A stretch of 64,000 nucleotides of DNA, from contig NZ_JAHHZO010000005.1 of the NCBI RefSeq assembly GCF_018760785.1, positions 287,136 to 351,135 of the forward strand, written 5' to 3'. The DNA is from Rhizobium sp. CSW-27. Its GTDB lineage: Bacteria > Pseudomonadota > Alphaproteobacteria > Rhizobiales > Rhizobiaceae. Below, piece after piece: positions 1 through 9,580 of the stretch. Position 1 is the stretch's first letter, and each line of letters begins with the position of its first letter. The notes beneath the pieces are model-generated. The model saw only the letters and a program-made list of their open reading frames with translations. It had not been told where the DNA came from and ran no database searches. The translations under genes and the position numbers were made by a program.

Positions 1-135
1 GCCTCCCGCCGAGGCGGCCGAATAAAATCGACGTGAAAGGGAAAATGAACGGCAAGCGGCGAAACGGAACCGTCTTCTTCCTATATCATCGCGGGCGTCA
101 CGTACGCCTCCCTTTCAAATCTAGGATATTCTCTG

Positions 136-1029
136 ATGACCGACACCAAATTTCCGCCGGAAAACAACCTGCCCGCAGGCTATCAGCCGCCCAGGGTCTG
201 GACCTGGGAGCCCGGCAATGGCGGTGCCTTTGCCAATATCAACCGGCCGATCGCCGGCGCGACGCATGAGAAGGAGCGCCCGTTCGGCGCGCATCCGCTG
301 CAGCTCTATTCGCTCGGCACGCCGAACGGCCAGAAGGTGACCATCCTGCTGGAGGAGCTGCTGGCCGCCGGTCATTCGGGCGCGGAATATGATGCCTGGC
401 TGATCAATATCGGCAAGGGCGAGCAGTTCGGGTCCGGCTTTGTCGAGGTCAATCCGAATTCCAAGATCCCGGCCCTGATGGACCATCAGCCGAAGGATGG
501 CGGCGCGCCGATCCGGCTGTTCGAATCCGCCTCGATCATGACCTATCTCGCAGAAAAATTCGGCGCCTTCCTGCCGGCGGAAGCCCGCGCCCGTGCCGAA
601 ACGCTGAACTGGCTGTTCTGGCAGATGGGCTCTGCCCCCTTCCTCGGCGGTGGCTTCGGCCATTTCTACACCTATGCGCCGATGAAGATACAATATGCCA
701 TCGACCGCTATGCCATGGAGGTAAAGCGCCAGATGGACGTGCTGAACCGCCACCTCGCCAACAACGAGTTCATGGCCGGCCAGACCTATACCATCGCCGA
801 CATGGCGATCTGGCCCTGGTATGGTCGCCTTGCCCTGCATGGCGCCTATGATGATGCCGGCACCTTCCTGTCGGTCGATGAATACGAACATGTCCAGCGC
901 TGGACGAAGCAGATTGCAGCCCGTCCGGGCGTCAAGCGCGGCTCCATCGTCAACAAGGCCTCCGGCGATCCCGGCACCTTCCTGCCCGAACGCCACGCAG
1001 CCTCCGATTTCGATGGGCTGACGCTCTGA
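136..1029 (+). CDS. yghU: Glutathione S-transferase-like disulfide-bond oxidoreductase (YghU family)
   Basis: The 297-residue product matches the YghU/Nu-class glutathione transferase family, which reduces disulfides and peroxides with glutathione in the cytoplasm. The N-terminal thioredoxin-like half has the characteristic run around GTPNGQKVTILLEE, followed by VNPNSKIPAL with the family cis-proline region and an E-S-A-S-I-M glutathione-contact segment. The C-terminal helical half carries DMAIWPW. Length fits the family (about 290). The ATG has an AGGA nine bases upstream. Its role here is inferred from family only; it is the first gene of a same-strand run into pccA. Confidence 0.93.
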   Translation: MTDTKFPPENNLPAGYQPPRVWTWEPGNGGAFANINRPIAGATHEKERPFGAHPLQLYSLGTPNGQKVTILLEELLAAGHSGAEYDAWLINIGKGEQFGSGFVEVNPNSKIPALMDHQPKDGGAPIRLFESASIMTYLAEKFGAFLPAEARARAETLNWLFWQMGSAPFLGGGFGHFYTYAPMKIQYAIDRYAMEVKRQMDVLNRHLANNEFMAGQTYTIADMAIWPWYGRLALHGAYDDAGTFLSVDEYEHVQRWTKQIAARPGVKRGSIVNKASGDPGTFLPERHAASDFDGLTL

Positions 1030-1136
1030 CGTGAACGACACACGGTTTCCCCTCGCGCCATCAGCCGGGGGAGGCCAGCCGGCGCGGGGCTGATCCCCGC
1101 GCCAAGAGACAGAATGAAGGACTGGAGAAGAACACC

Positions 1137-1511
1137 GTGGCCCTGCCCGACATGACCAAACATCGCGGTTTTCCCGGCGGCATGCCCGGAACCGGCGTCC
1201 AGTTCACCATCCGCCGCGCCAATCCGAAGGGTGTCACGCCCATCAAGGCGTTGCCGCGCAAGGCGCGCCCCGGCAGCAAGGAACACCGCATCGATGCGGC
1301 CTTCCTGCATGCGCTCTGGCATCATTTCGGGGCCGAGCCGTTCGAGCGCGGCAATCTGGATGCCGCCCGCCTCAACCTGCTGTTCGGCCGTGAGGTGGTG
1401 CCGGTGGAAAAGGATTTCGACCCGATGTCCTACGAGGCGCTGCTGCGCATCGACGAGCGCGTCGCCCGCCAGAACTTCCCCGAATCCTTTGACGACGTGT
1501 TCGAGGTCTGA
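1137..1511 (+). CDS. Small hypothetical protein A, paralogue of the next gene
   Basis: A 124-residue soluble protein with a GTG start. I do not recognise a named domain. It is clearly a paralogue of the following gene: both begin with K-H-R-G-F-P, share GTxxQ(F/Y)T(I/L)RRAN near residue 25, FLHALWHHFG/FVQALWHFFG, a nearly identical EPFERGNLD block, LFGREV, and an ARxNFPxxF(D/E)D end. No signal peptide, membrane segment or cysteine motif is visible. Position directly upstream of pccA suggests co-transcription with propionyl-CoA carboxylase, but no function can be assigned. Confidence 0.8.
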   Translation: MALPDMTKHRGFPGGMPGTGVQFTIRRANPKGVTPIKALPRKARPGSKEHRIDAAFLHALWHHFGAEPFERGNLDAARLNLLFGREVVPVEKDFDPMSYEALLRIDERVARQNFPESFDDVFEV

Positions 1512-1548
1512 TGATGCGCACCCAGCTTTTTGCGCCGGAGCGTGGATG

Positions 1549-1923
1549 ATGGCCAAGATCCCCGAAATGCCAAAACATCGCGGCTTTCCCCTGGGCCTTC
1601 CCGGCACGCAGTGGCAATACACGCTGCGCCGGGCCAATTCGAAGGTCACCAAGCTTTATGCCATGCCGCGCTACCGCACGCTGGACCAGACGGTGGCGCT
1701 TGCCGATATCGGCTTCGTGCAGGCGCTCTGGCATTTCTTCGGCACCGAGCCGTTCGAACGCGGCAATCTGGATGGCGAGCGGCTCAGCCGCCTGTTCGGG
1801 CGCGAGGTGATCGCCGCTGAACGCGGCTTCGATCCCGCCTCCTACACAGCGAAGCTGAAATTGAATGAGGCCGTGGCGCGGAAGAATTTTCCGCAGGCTT
1901 TCGAAGACATTGCGGAGGGGTGA
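1549..1923 (+). CDS. Small hypothetical protein B, tandem paralogue
   Basis: A 124-residue paralogue of the preceding gene, with the same order of conserved blocks (KHRGFP, YTLRRANSK, ALWHFFGTEPFERGNLD, LFGREV, ARKNFPQAFED). Two adjacent ATG codons exist; the second is taken as start, the first (three bases upstream) is equally possible. The stop lies only four bases before the pccA start, with the pccA ribosome site (GAGGGG) inside the last codons of this gene, so translational coupling to pccA is likely. Function unknown; inferred to be an accessory or regulator of the carboxylase only by position. Confidence 0.8.
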   Translation: MAKIPEMPKHRGFPLGLPGTQWQYTLRRANSKVTKLYAMPRYRTLDQTVALADIGFVQALWHFFGTEPFERGNLDGERLSRLFGREVIAAERGFDPASYTAKLKLNEAVARKNFPQAFEDIAEG

Positions 1924-1927
1924 CGGA

Positions 1928-3940
<2,013 letters not shown>

Positions 3941-3968
3941 GATGGGTTCTTACGGCTTGGATCAATGG

Positions 3969-4328
3969 TCACGCATCGCCGGGCTGGTTGCCGAGCCGTT
4001 TGAGGATGTGCTTCTCGTGGTCTTGGCCACGGAAAAACACCGCCAAGACCTTCACTTCGTGCTTTGCTTCATCGACCTTAAAATAGAAAATCGTGCGGTT
4101 CTTGGTCACTTGACGCAGTCCCGGCGAGATCTGATGTCGCAGACTCCCCTGGTGCGGAGCACGAACAAGCGCAAGCATATCCCTGTCTATAGCTTTCAAA
4201 CGTGCTGCAGCACGTGCAACGGCATCCTGCAAGTCATCTCCGAGAGAGAGATAGGACTCGACAAGATGCTCGAAAATCATGTCGAGGTCTCGGTCCGCTG
4301 CAGGGGCCCGGAACAGCTCAAAGGCCAT
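3969..4328 (-). CDS. RelE/ParE-family toxin
   Basis: A 119-residue protein of the ParE/RelE fold: an N-terminal helix pair (AADRDLDMIFEHLVESY), then a region ending with RQVTKNRTIFYFKVDEAKHEVKVLAVFFRGQD, the beta-sheet core typical of the family. The ATG overlaps the last 11 bases of the upstream antitoxin gene, the usual coupling in parDE operons. Family members poison DNA gyrase or the ribosome; which applies here cannot be told. The gene converges on pccA with a 28-base gap. Confidence 0.88.
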   Translation of the reverse strand: MAFELFRAPAADRDLDMIFEHLVESYLSLGDDLQDAVARAAARLKAIDRDMLALVRAPHQGSLRHQISPGLRQVTKNRTIFYFKVDEAKHEVKVLAVFFRGQDHEKHILKRLGNQPGDA

Positions 4329-4587
4329 ATTCAGCTTTCTTGCGCGCAATCAACGCATCAATACGGCGGCTGCTTTCCTCCGCGCTCAAGAAAGGCCCCT
4401 TACTTCTCTCTTCAATCAACGCCCGTAGCGCTGCCAGCTCCGCCTCATTCCTCTCAGTCTGCTCGCGCAGCAGTTCCAGCCCCTGCTGCACCACGGCGCT
4501 CACACTGGAATAGCGGCCTTCTTCCACCAGTCGACGGGCAAAGGCGTCCTGCTGGTCGGAAATCGAAACGGATGTCTTTACGGTCAT
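4318..4587 (-). CDS. ParD-like ribbon-helix-helix antitoxin
   Basis: An 89-residue protein starting TVKTSVSISDQQDAFARRLVEEGRY, followed by SSVSAVVQQGLELLREQ, the standard ParD/CopG ribbon-helix-helix DNA-binding half, then a charged C-terminal tail that would wrap the toxin. It precedes and overlaps the toxin gene, as in other type II parDE loci, and would autorepress its own promoter. The ribosome site AGGA sits ten bases before the ATG. GC and codon use look like the neighbours, so arrival need not be recent. Confidence 0.9.
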   Translation of the reverse strand: MTVKTSVSISDQQDAFARRLVEEGRYSSVSAVVQQGLELLREQTERNEAELAALRALIEERSKGPFLSAEESSRRIDALIARKKAEYGL

Positions 4588-4606
4588 GGCGGTTTAATCC
4601 TCGTTC

Positions 4607-4617
4607 TTCTTCAAGAA
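4607..4617 (-). promoter_or_regulatory. Candidate autorepression operator of the parDE pair
   Basis: TTCTTCAAGAA is an 11-base palindrome lying 20 bases upstream of the antitoxin start, beside an AT-rich TAGTAT stretch on the minus strand that could act as -10 element. ParD proteins normally bind such short repeats over their own promoter. Assignment is by position and symmetry only. Confidence 0.35.
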
Positions 4618-5058
4618 TACTACTGAGTGGCACCGGCGTCAAAGCCGCCGTTCAGGCGCCGATCCTGGGGATGATCCAGCCCGTCGGATCGAGCAATTTC
4701 AGGGACATGGGCGGGAATTCTTGTCCCGTTCATCCCCACCCTCTCGCCGCATGTCTACAATCATCCCGTCCCGCAGCGGATACACCGGCAGGCGTGCCGG
4801 CGATGCGGGGCCGGTTCGGGCGGTGGGAAGAAGACGCAAAGGCCCATCGTCCGGGTCCGCGAAAGGGTCACAGCTGGCGCCAAGGGCACCAGCCGGGCTT
4901 CGGGCCGACGAGATGCGCGGCGGCGGGTGAAACACCGCCGTCCTTCAAAACCCGTCGCAGACCACGTCTCAGCCGCGTGGAAGGCGACGGGCGAGACATC
5001 AGGTCAAGCTGGTGTTGTCCATCTCGGAGTGATCGGGCTGCGGGCATAAACTGCCGAA
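4618..5058. other. Gene-free stretch between parDE and scpA
   Basis: About 440 bases in which I find no convincing gene on either strand. The open frames that cross it have no plausible start, no recognisable domain and poor amino-acid composition (arginine/proline/serine rich). It may be decayed sequence left by the insertion that brought the parDE pair between pccA and scpA; that is inference. Confidence 0.4.
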
Positions 5059-5116
5059 CGGGGTGCTGAAAGATGCATTCATTAAAACTCAATTCGGCGC
5101 ATCTTTCAGTGCCCCG
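5059..5116. repeat. Large inverted repeat/hairpin upstream of scpA
   Basis: An 11-base perfect inverted repeat, CTGAAAGATGC at 5066 and its complement GCATCTTTCAG at 5099, extends through two G-U pairs and five further G-C pairs to an 18-pair stem around a 22-base AT-rich loop. No T-run follows on either strand, so it is not a standard terminator. It lies about 60 bases before a small open frame and 270 bases before scpA. Confidence 0.6.
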
Positions 5117-5175
5117 ACCGACCAGTTCACGGATCGCCAAGGGAAAGCTGTGTCTTGTCGAAGGAGGAGTGCGGC

Positions 5176-5412
5176 ATGCGACCGAAAAGGAAGGTTCCGG
5201 CACCGGTATGGCCCGGCACGTCCGGTGGCAAGCCGGCCGCTTTGCCGCCTCTGACGGGGGAGCGAAGACAAAGCCTGGCTGCGCTTCGCCAGTCCATGGC
5301 GGACGCCTGCGCCGCGGGACGGGCTCTGATCGCAACCCTTCAGGCAGACCTTGAACGACACCGTGAAACCGAGGAGAGAGCAGATGTCCGAGAAGATCAG
5401 CAGCACGGTTAA
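5176..5412 (+). CDS. Small hypothetical protein overlapping the start of scpA
   Basis: A 78-residue open frame with an excellent ribosome site (AAGGAGGA, seven bases before ATG). The second half ([19 protein letters not shown], then [20 protein letters not shown]) looks like a regular amphipathic helix, unlike shadow translations. Its 3' end overlaps the scpA start by 29 bases in another frame, so it could be a leader whose translation couples to the mutase. Not recognised as a known family; the main alternative is a fortuitous frame. Confidence 0.5.
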   Translation: MRPKRKVPAPVWPGTSGGKPAALPPLTGERRQSLAALRQSMADACAAGRALIATLQADLERHRETEERADVREDQQHG

Positions 5413-7534
5413 GCAGGACTGGCAGGCGCTCGCCGAAAAGGAGCTGAAGGTATCACCGGAGACGCTCGTCTGGCACACCCCGGAAGGCATCCCGGTCAAG
5501 CCGCTCTATACGGCAGATGATCTGCAGGGCATGGACCATCTCGACAGCCTGCCCGGTTTCAAACCCTTCGTGCGTGGTCCCCGCGCCACCATGTATGCCG
5601 GCCGCCCCTGGACGATCCGGCAATATGCGGGTTTTTCGACCGCCGAAGAGAGCAATGCCTTTTATCGCAAGGCGCTCGCCGCCGGCCAGCAGGGTGTCTC
5701 CGTCGCCTTCGATCTCGCCACCCATCGCGGTTACGATTCGGATCATCCGCGCGTCGTCGGCGATGTCGGCAAGGCAGGGGTGGCGATCGACAGCGTCGAG
5801 GACATGAAGATCCTGTTCAACGGCATTCCGCTGCAGGATATCTCCGTCTCCATGACGATGAACGGCGCGGTGATCCCGATTCTTGCGAACTTCATCGTTA
5901 CCGGCGAAGAACAGGGCGTCTCCCGCGATCAGCTCTCCGGCACCATTCAGAACGATATTCTGAAGGAGTTCATGGTCCGCAACACCTATATCTATCCGCC
6001 GGAACCCTCGATGCGGATCATTGCGGACATCATTGCCTATACGGCGAAGGAAATGCCGCGCTTCAACTCCATCTCGATTTCCGGCTATCACATGCAGGAA
6101 GCCGGCGCGACGCTGGTTCAGGAACTGGCCTTTACGCTGGCCGATGGCCGCGAATATGTGCGCGCTGCGCTCGCACGCGGCCTGAACGTCGATGAATTCG
6201 CCGGGCGTCTCTCCTTCTTTTTTGCCATCGGCATGAACTTCTTCATGGAAGCGGCCAAATTGCGCGCCGCCCGCCTGCTTTGGTCGAAGATCATGGAGGA
6301 GTTCCAGCCGAAGAAGCCGGGCTCGCTGATGTTGCGCACCCACTGCCAGACCTCCGGGGTCTCGTTGCAGGAACAGGACCCCTATAACAACGTCATCCGC
6401 ACCGCCTATGAGGCGCTGTCGGCCGTGCTCGGCGGCACGCAATCGCTGCACACCAATGCGCTGGATGAGGCAATTGCCTTGCCGACGGAGTTTTCCGCCC
6501 GCATTGCCCGCAACACGCAGCTGATCCTGCAGCATGAAACGGGCGTCACAAAGGTGGTCGATCCGCTGGCTGGTTCCTATTATGTCGAAAGCCTCACCAA
6601 GGAGCTCGCGGACAAGGCTTGGGGCTTGATCGAGGAGGTCGAGGCCATGGGCGGCATGACCAAGGCGGTCGCCGACGGCCTGCCGAAGCGGCTGATCGAG
6701 GAGGCGGCGACGCGGCGCCAGGCGCGGGTGGATCGCGGCGAGGAGATCATCGTCGGCGTCAACAAATACCGGCTCGAAAACGAGGAGCCCATCGATATCC
6801 TCGACATCGACAACACCGCGGTGCGCAATTCGCAGATCAAGCGGCTGGAACAGATCAAGCGCCAGCGTGATCCGAAGCGTGTGGCCGAAGCGCTGGCGCT
6901 TCTGGAACATGTGGCGGAAAGCGGCGAGGGCAATCTTCTGGCCGCTGCCGTGGACGCGGCGCGCGCCCGTGCCACCGTCGGCGAGATTTCCGATGCCATG
7001 CGTCAGGCCTTTGGCGATCACACCGCGGTGCCGGAGGTGGTCAGCAACATCTACGGTCCGGCCTATGCGGACGATCCGGAATACCAGACGCTCACGACCC
7101 GTCTCGCCACCTATGCCGAAGCGACAGGGATCAAGCCGAAAATGCTGGTCGCCAAGCTCGGCCAGGATGGGCACGACCGTGGAGCCAAGGTGATTGCCTC
7201 TGCCTTCGGCGATATCGGCTTCCAGGTGGTGGCCGGGCCGCTGTTCCAGACGCCGGATGAGGCCGCGAGCCTCGCGGTCGCGGAAAAGGTGCAGGTGGTC
7301 GGCATGTCCTCGCTTGCCGCCGGCCACAAGACGCTCGCCCCGCAACTGATCGAGGCGCTGAAGGCACAGGGTGCGGAGGATGTGATTGTCGTGGTGGGCG
7401 GCGTCATTCCCCGCCAGGATTACCAGTTCCTGCTCGATTGCGGCGTTGCCGCCGTCTTCGGCCCCGGCACCAATGTGCTCGATGCGGCGCGCGCCATTCT
7501 GGACCTGATGGAGGGCCGGCGCCGAAACGCGTAA
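5384..7534 (+). CDS. scpA: Methylmalonyl-CoA mutase (adenosylcobalamin-dependent)
   Basis: Isomerises methylmalonyl-CoA to succinyl-CoA, the last step of propionyl-CoA use. The 716-residue single-chain form shows the large-subunit TIM-barrel ([25 protein letters not shown] near residue 320, [11 protein letters not shown]) and a C-terminal B12-binding domain with the D-x-H-x-x-G motif (Asp595, His597, Gly600; [11 protein letters not shown]). I chose the ATG with upstream GAGGAGA rather than the TTG 11 codons earlier. Rhizobial names include bhbA. Functionally paired with pccA upstream and with the cobalamin genes elsewhere in the window. Confidence 0.97.
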   Translation: MSEKISSTVKQDWQALAEKELKVSPETLVWHTPEGIPVKPLYTADDLQGMDHLDSLPGFKPFVRGPRATMYAGRPWTIRQYAGFSTAEESNAFYRKALAAGQQGVSVAFDLATHRGYDSDHPRVVGDVGKAGVAIDSVEDMKILFNGIPLQDISVSMTMNGAVIPILANFIVTGEEQGVSRDQLSGTIQNDILKEFMVRNTYIYPPEPSMRIIADIIAYTAKEMPRFNSISISGYHMQEAGATLVQELAFTLADGREYVRAALARGLNVDEFAGRLSFFFAIGMNFFMEAAKLRAARLLWSKIMEEFQPKKPGSLMLRTHCQTSGVSLQEQDPYNNVIRTAYEALSAVLGGTQSLHTNALDEAIALPTEFSARIARNTQLILQHETGVTKVVDPLAGSYYVESLTKELADKAWGLIEEVEAMGGMTKAVADGLPKRLIEEAATRRQARVDRGEEIIVGVNKYRLENEEPIDILDIDNTAVRNSQIKRLEQIKRQRDPKRVAEALALLEHVAESGEGNLLAAAVDAARARATVGEISDAMRQAFGDHTAVPEVVSNIYGPAYADDPEYQTLTTRLATYAEATGIKPKMLVAKLGQDGHDRGAKVIASAFGDIGFQVVAGPLFQTPDEAASLAVAEKVQVVGMSSLAAGHKTLAPQLIEALKAQGAEDVIVVVGGVIPRQDYQFLLDCGVAAVFGPGTNVLDAARAILDLMEGRRRNA

Positions 7535-7547
7535 GGCTTGCCTCGGT

Positions 7548-7562
7548 TAACCTACTAGGTTA
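7548..7562 (+). promoter_or_regulatory. MqsA operator palindrome
   Basis: TAACCTACTAGGTTA is a perfect-arm palindrome ending three bases before the mqsR start. It matches the known E. coli MqsA operator form, AACCT-(N)2-4-AGGTT, so autorepression by MqsA seems conserved. Only 31 bases separate scpA from mqsR, so the promoter either overlaps the end of scpA or the message is close to leaderless. Confidence 0.75.
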
Positions 7563-7565
7563 TTT

Positions 7566-7868
7566 ATGGAGAAACGGAAGCCGCATTGCCCTCTGGATCG
7601 TGTGAAACTGCTGGTGCAGGCGGGCCGCGTCAGGGCGACCGGATCGGCCTTCATCGGGGCACGGGCGCTTGGCATCGTTGATCTTGCCAGCATGTGCGAG
7701 GTGGTCATGGCGCTCACTTTGCGTGACTTTTACAAGGCGATGACCACGCATGCCGATCATGCCATCTGGCAGGATGTCTACCGGACGCGGACCCAGCTTG
7801 GCGATCTTGTCTATCTGAAGCTCACCGTCATCGATGACGTGCTGATCGTGTCGTTCAAGGAGCTGTGA
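7566..7868 (+). CDS. mqsR: MqsR-type mRNA interferase toxin
   Basis: A 100-residue close homologue of E. coli MqsR (98 residues), a GCU-specific RelE-fold ribonuclease. The match runs end to end: MEKRKPHCPLDRVKLLV at the start, DFYKAMTTHADHAIWQDVY in the middle, and VIDDVLIVSFKEL at the end. The toxin-first order is the unusual arrangement characteristic of mqsRA. The stop overlaps the region just before the antitoxin start by two bases of spacing. Sits 31 bases after scpA on the same strand. Confidence 0.95.
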   Translation: MEKRKPHCPLDRVKLLVQAGRVRATGSAFIGARALGIVDLASMCEVVMALTLRDFYKAMTTHADHAIWQDVYRTRTQLGDLVYLKLTVIDDVLIVSFKEL

Positions 7869-7870
7869 TC

Positions 7871-8272
7871 ATGAAATGTCCGTGCTGTGGTGCTGCCGAT
7901 CTGGTGCGAGACACGCGCGATGTACCCTATGTCTACAAGGGTGAAGAGACGTTGATCCCCGCGGTCACGGGAGACTTTTGCCCGGCCTGCGACGAGGTGA
8001 TCCTCGATGCTGTTGAGGGTGACCGGTTCAGCCGTCTGATCGGCGAATTCCAGCGGCAGGTGAATGCCGTGCGTGTCGATCCTGCCTATATCGCAGCCGT
8101 TCGCCGCAAGCTGAAACTGGACCAGAAGCAGGCGGGCGAAATTTTCGGCGGCGGCGTCAATGCCTTTTCCCGCTACGAAAACGGCAAAAGCCGCCCGCCC
8201 GTGGCCCTCGTCAAGCTGCTGCGCCTGCTGGACCAGCATCCAGAATTGCTGAGCGAAGTTCGCGCCGCCTGA
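7871..8272 (+). CDS. mqsA: MqsA-type antitoxin and transcription repressor
   Basis: A 133-residue two-domain antitoxin. The N-terminal zinc domain has Cys3, Cys6, Cys37 and Cys40, the same positions as in E. coli MqsA. The C-terminal XRE-type helix-turn-helix (RRKLKLDQKQAGEIFGGG, FSRYENGKSRPP) binds the palindrome in front of mqsR. An in-frame GTG two codons upstream exists, but the ATG gives the family start MKCP. Follows mqsR by two bases and ends three bases from the convergent dxr. Confidence 0.95.
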   Translation: MKCPCCGAADLVRDTRDVPYVYKGEETLIPAVTGDFCPACDEVILDAVEGDRFSRLIGEFQRQVNAVRVDPAYIAAVRRKLKLDQKQAGEIFGGGVNAFSRYENGKSRPPVALVKLLRLLDQHPELLSEVRAA

Positions 8273-8275
8273 GGC

Positions 8276-9442
8276 TTATCCCAGCCGGCGACCTGCCGCA
8301 TGCCGCGCTTCCAGGTCCGCGGCAAACACATCGTCCATGCTGGTCGCGGCTGGCAGATGCGCGAGCTCCTCCATCACCGCTTCGGTGATCTCCGCCATGG
8401 CGAGGAAGGGAAGGTCGCCGGCAATGAAGGCGTCGAGCGCCACTTCCTTGGCGCCGTTCAGCACGGCACCCTGCACCCCGCCGCGGGTCATGGCCAGCCG
8501 CGCCAGTCTCAGCGCTGGGAACCGCTCCTCGTCGGGCGCCTCGAAATCAAGACGGGAGAGCTTGGCAAAGTCCAGCCGCTCCACCGGCAGCTTTCCCCGG
8601 CGCGGATAGTGCAGTGCATAGCCGATCGCGTGGCGCATGTCCGGGCAGCCGAGCTGTGCCAGCACGGAGCCATCGGCATAACCCACCATGGAATGAATGA
8701 TCGATTGCGGATGGACGATCACCTCCACCTGCTCGGGCGACAGGCCAAAGAGATGTTTCGCCTCGATCATCTCCAGCGCCTTGTTGAACATCGAGGCGCT
8801 GTCGATGGAGATCTTCAGGCCCATCGACCAGTTGGGATGGGCACGCGCCGTCTCCACCGTCACGTCCGCCATCTGCGCCTTGGTGAAGGTGCGGAAGGGT
8901 CCGCCGGAGGCCGTCAGGATCACACGCTCGATGGCGTGGCGCTGGTTTTCCTCCAGCACCTGGAAGATCGCATTGTGTTCGCTGTCGACCGGCAGCAGGC
9001 GTCCGCCGCCCTGTTTCACCGCCGAGACGAACAGGTCGCCGGCCGAAACCAGGCATTCCTTGTTGGCAAGCGCAATATCGGCGCCGCGCCGTGCCGCGAC
9101 AAGCGTCGGCGCAAGCCCGGCCGTGCCGACGATTGCCGCCATCACCATGCCGGCCTCGGCGCTGGCGGCTTCGAGCAGGCCCGTCTGGCCCGCCGCCACC
9201 TCGATGCCGGTGCCGGAGAGAAGATCGCGCAGCGCCACATACTGGCTTTCGTCGGCGGTCACGGCGAGCTTCGCCCGGTGTACCTTCGCCTGCTCGGCCA
9301 GAAGCTCGATGTTTCCGGCACCGGTCAGGGCAACGACCTCGAAAGCGTCGTGATCCTCCAGATGCGTCAGCACATCCAGCGTGTTCGTGCCGATGGAGCC
9401 GGTCGAGCCGAGAATGGAGATGCTGCGCTTCGTCACTGTCAT
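8276..9442 (-). CDS. dxr: 1-deoxy-D-xylulose 5-phosphate reductoisomerase
   Basis: Second enzyme of the MEP isoprenoid pathway, converting DXP to MEP with NADPH. The 388-residue protein has the N-terminal NADPH-binding LGSTGSIGTNTLDV, LANKECLVSAG, the metal-site segment PVDSEHNAIFQ, the flexible loop TASGGPFR, and WSMGLKISIDSASMFNKALE. Length fits the family. Transcribed convergently with mqsA and divergently from the FAD-oxidoreductase gene. No anomaly. Confidence 0.97.
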   Translation of the reverse strand: MTVTKRSISILGSTGSIGTNTLDVLTHLEDHDAFEVVALTGAGNIELLAEQAKVHRAKLAVTADESQYVALRDLLSGTGIEVAAGQTGLLEAASAEAGMVMAAIVGTAGLAPTLVAARRGADIALANKECLVSAGDLFVSAVKQGGGRLLPVDSEHNAIFQVLEENQRHAIERVILTASGGPFRTFTKAQMADVTVETARAHPNWSMGLKISIDSASMFNKALEMIEAKHLFGLSPEQVEVIVHPQSIIHSMVGYADGSVLAQLGCPDMRHAIGYALHYPRRGKLPVERLDFAKLSRLDFEAPDEERFPALRLARLAMTRGGVQGAVLNGAKEVALDAFIAGDLPFLAMAEITEAVMEELAHLPAATSMDDVFAADLEARHAAGRRLG

Positions 9443-9580
9443 GCCAAGGGTCCGCGTTTGTTACCGCTCGTTTACAGGGGCCGCAGACAGCTCACAAGGG
9501 CGGAAGCGTCGCATTGAATTTCATCCCCGCCGGTGCCAGATGCGGTAGACTGCAAGACAATGCGTTCGCGGAGGGGTGAC

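Noticed and set aside
4868..5335. 155-residue minus-strand frame in the pccA-scpA gap
   Set aside because: Proline/arginine-rich, no ribosome site, reads through the hairpin; looks like chance in GC-rich DNA.
5453..7345. 630-residue open frame antisense to methylmalonyl-CoA mutase
   Set aside because: Shadow frame with no recognisable domain opposite an unmistakable enzyme.
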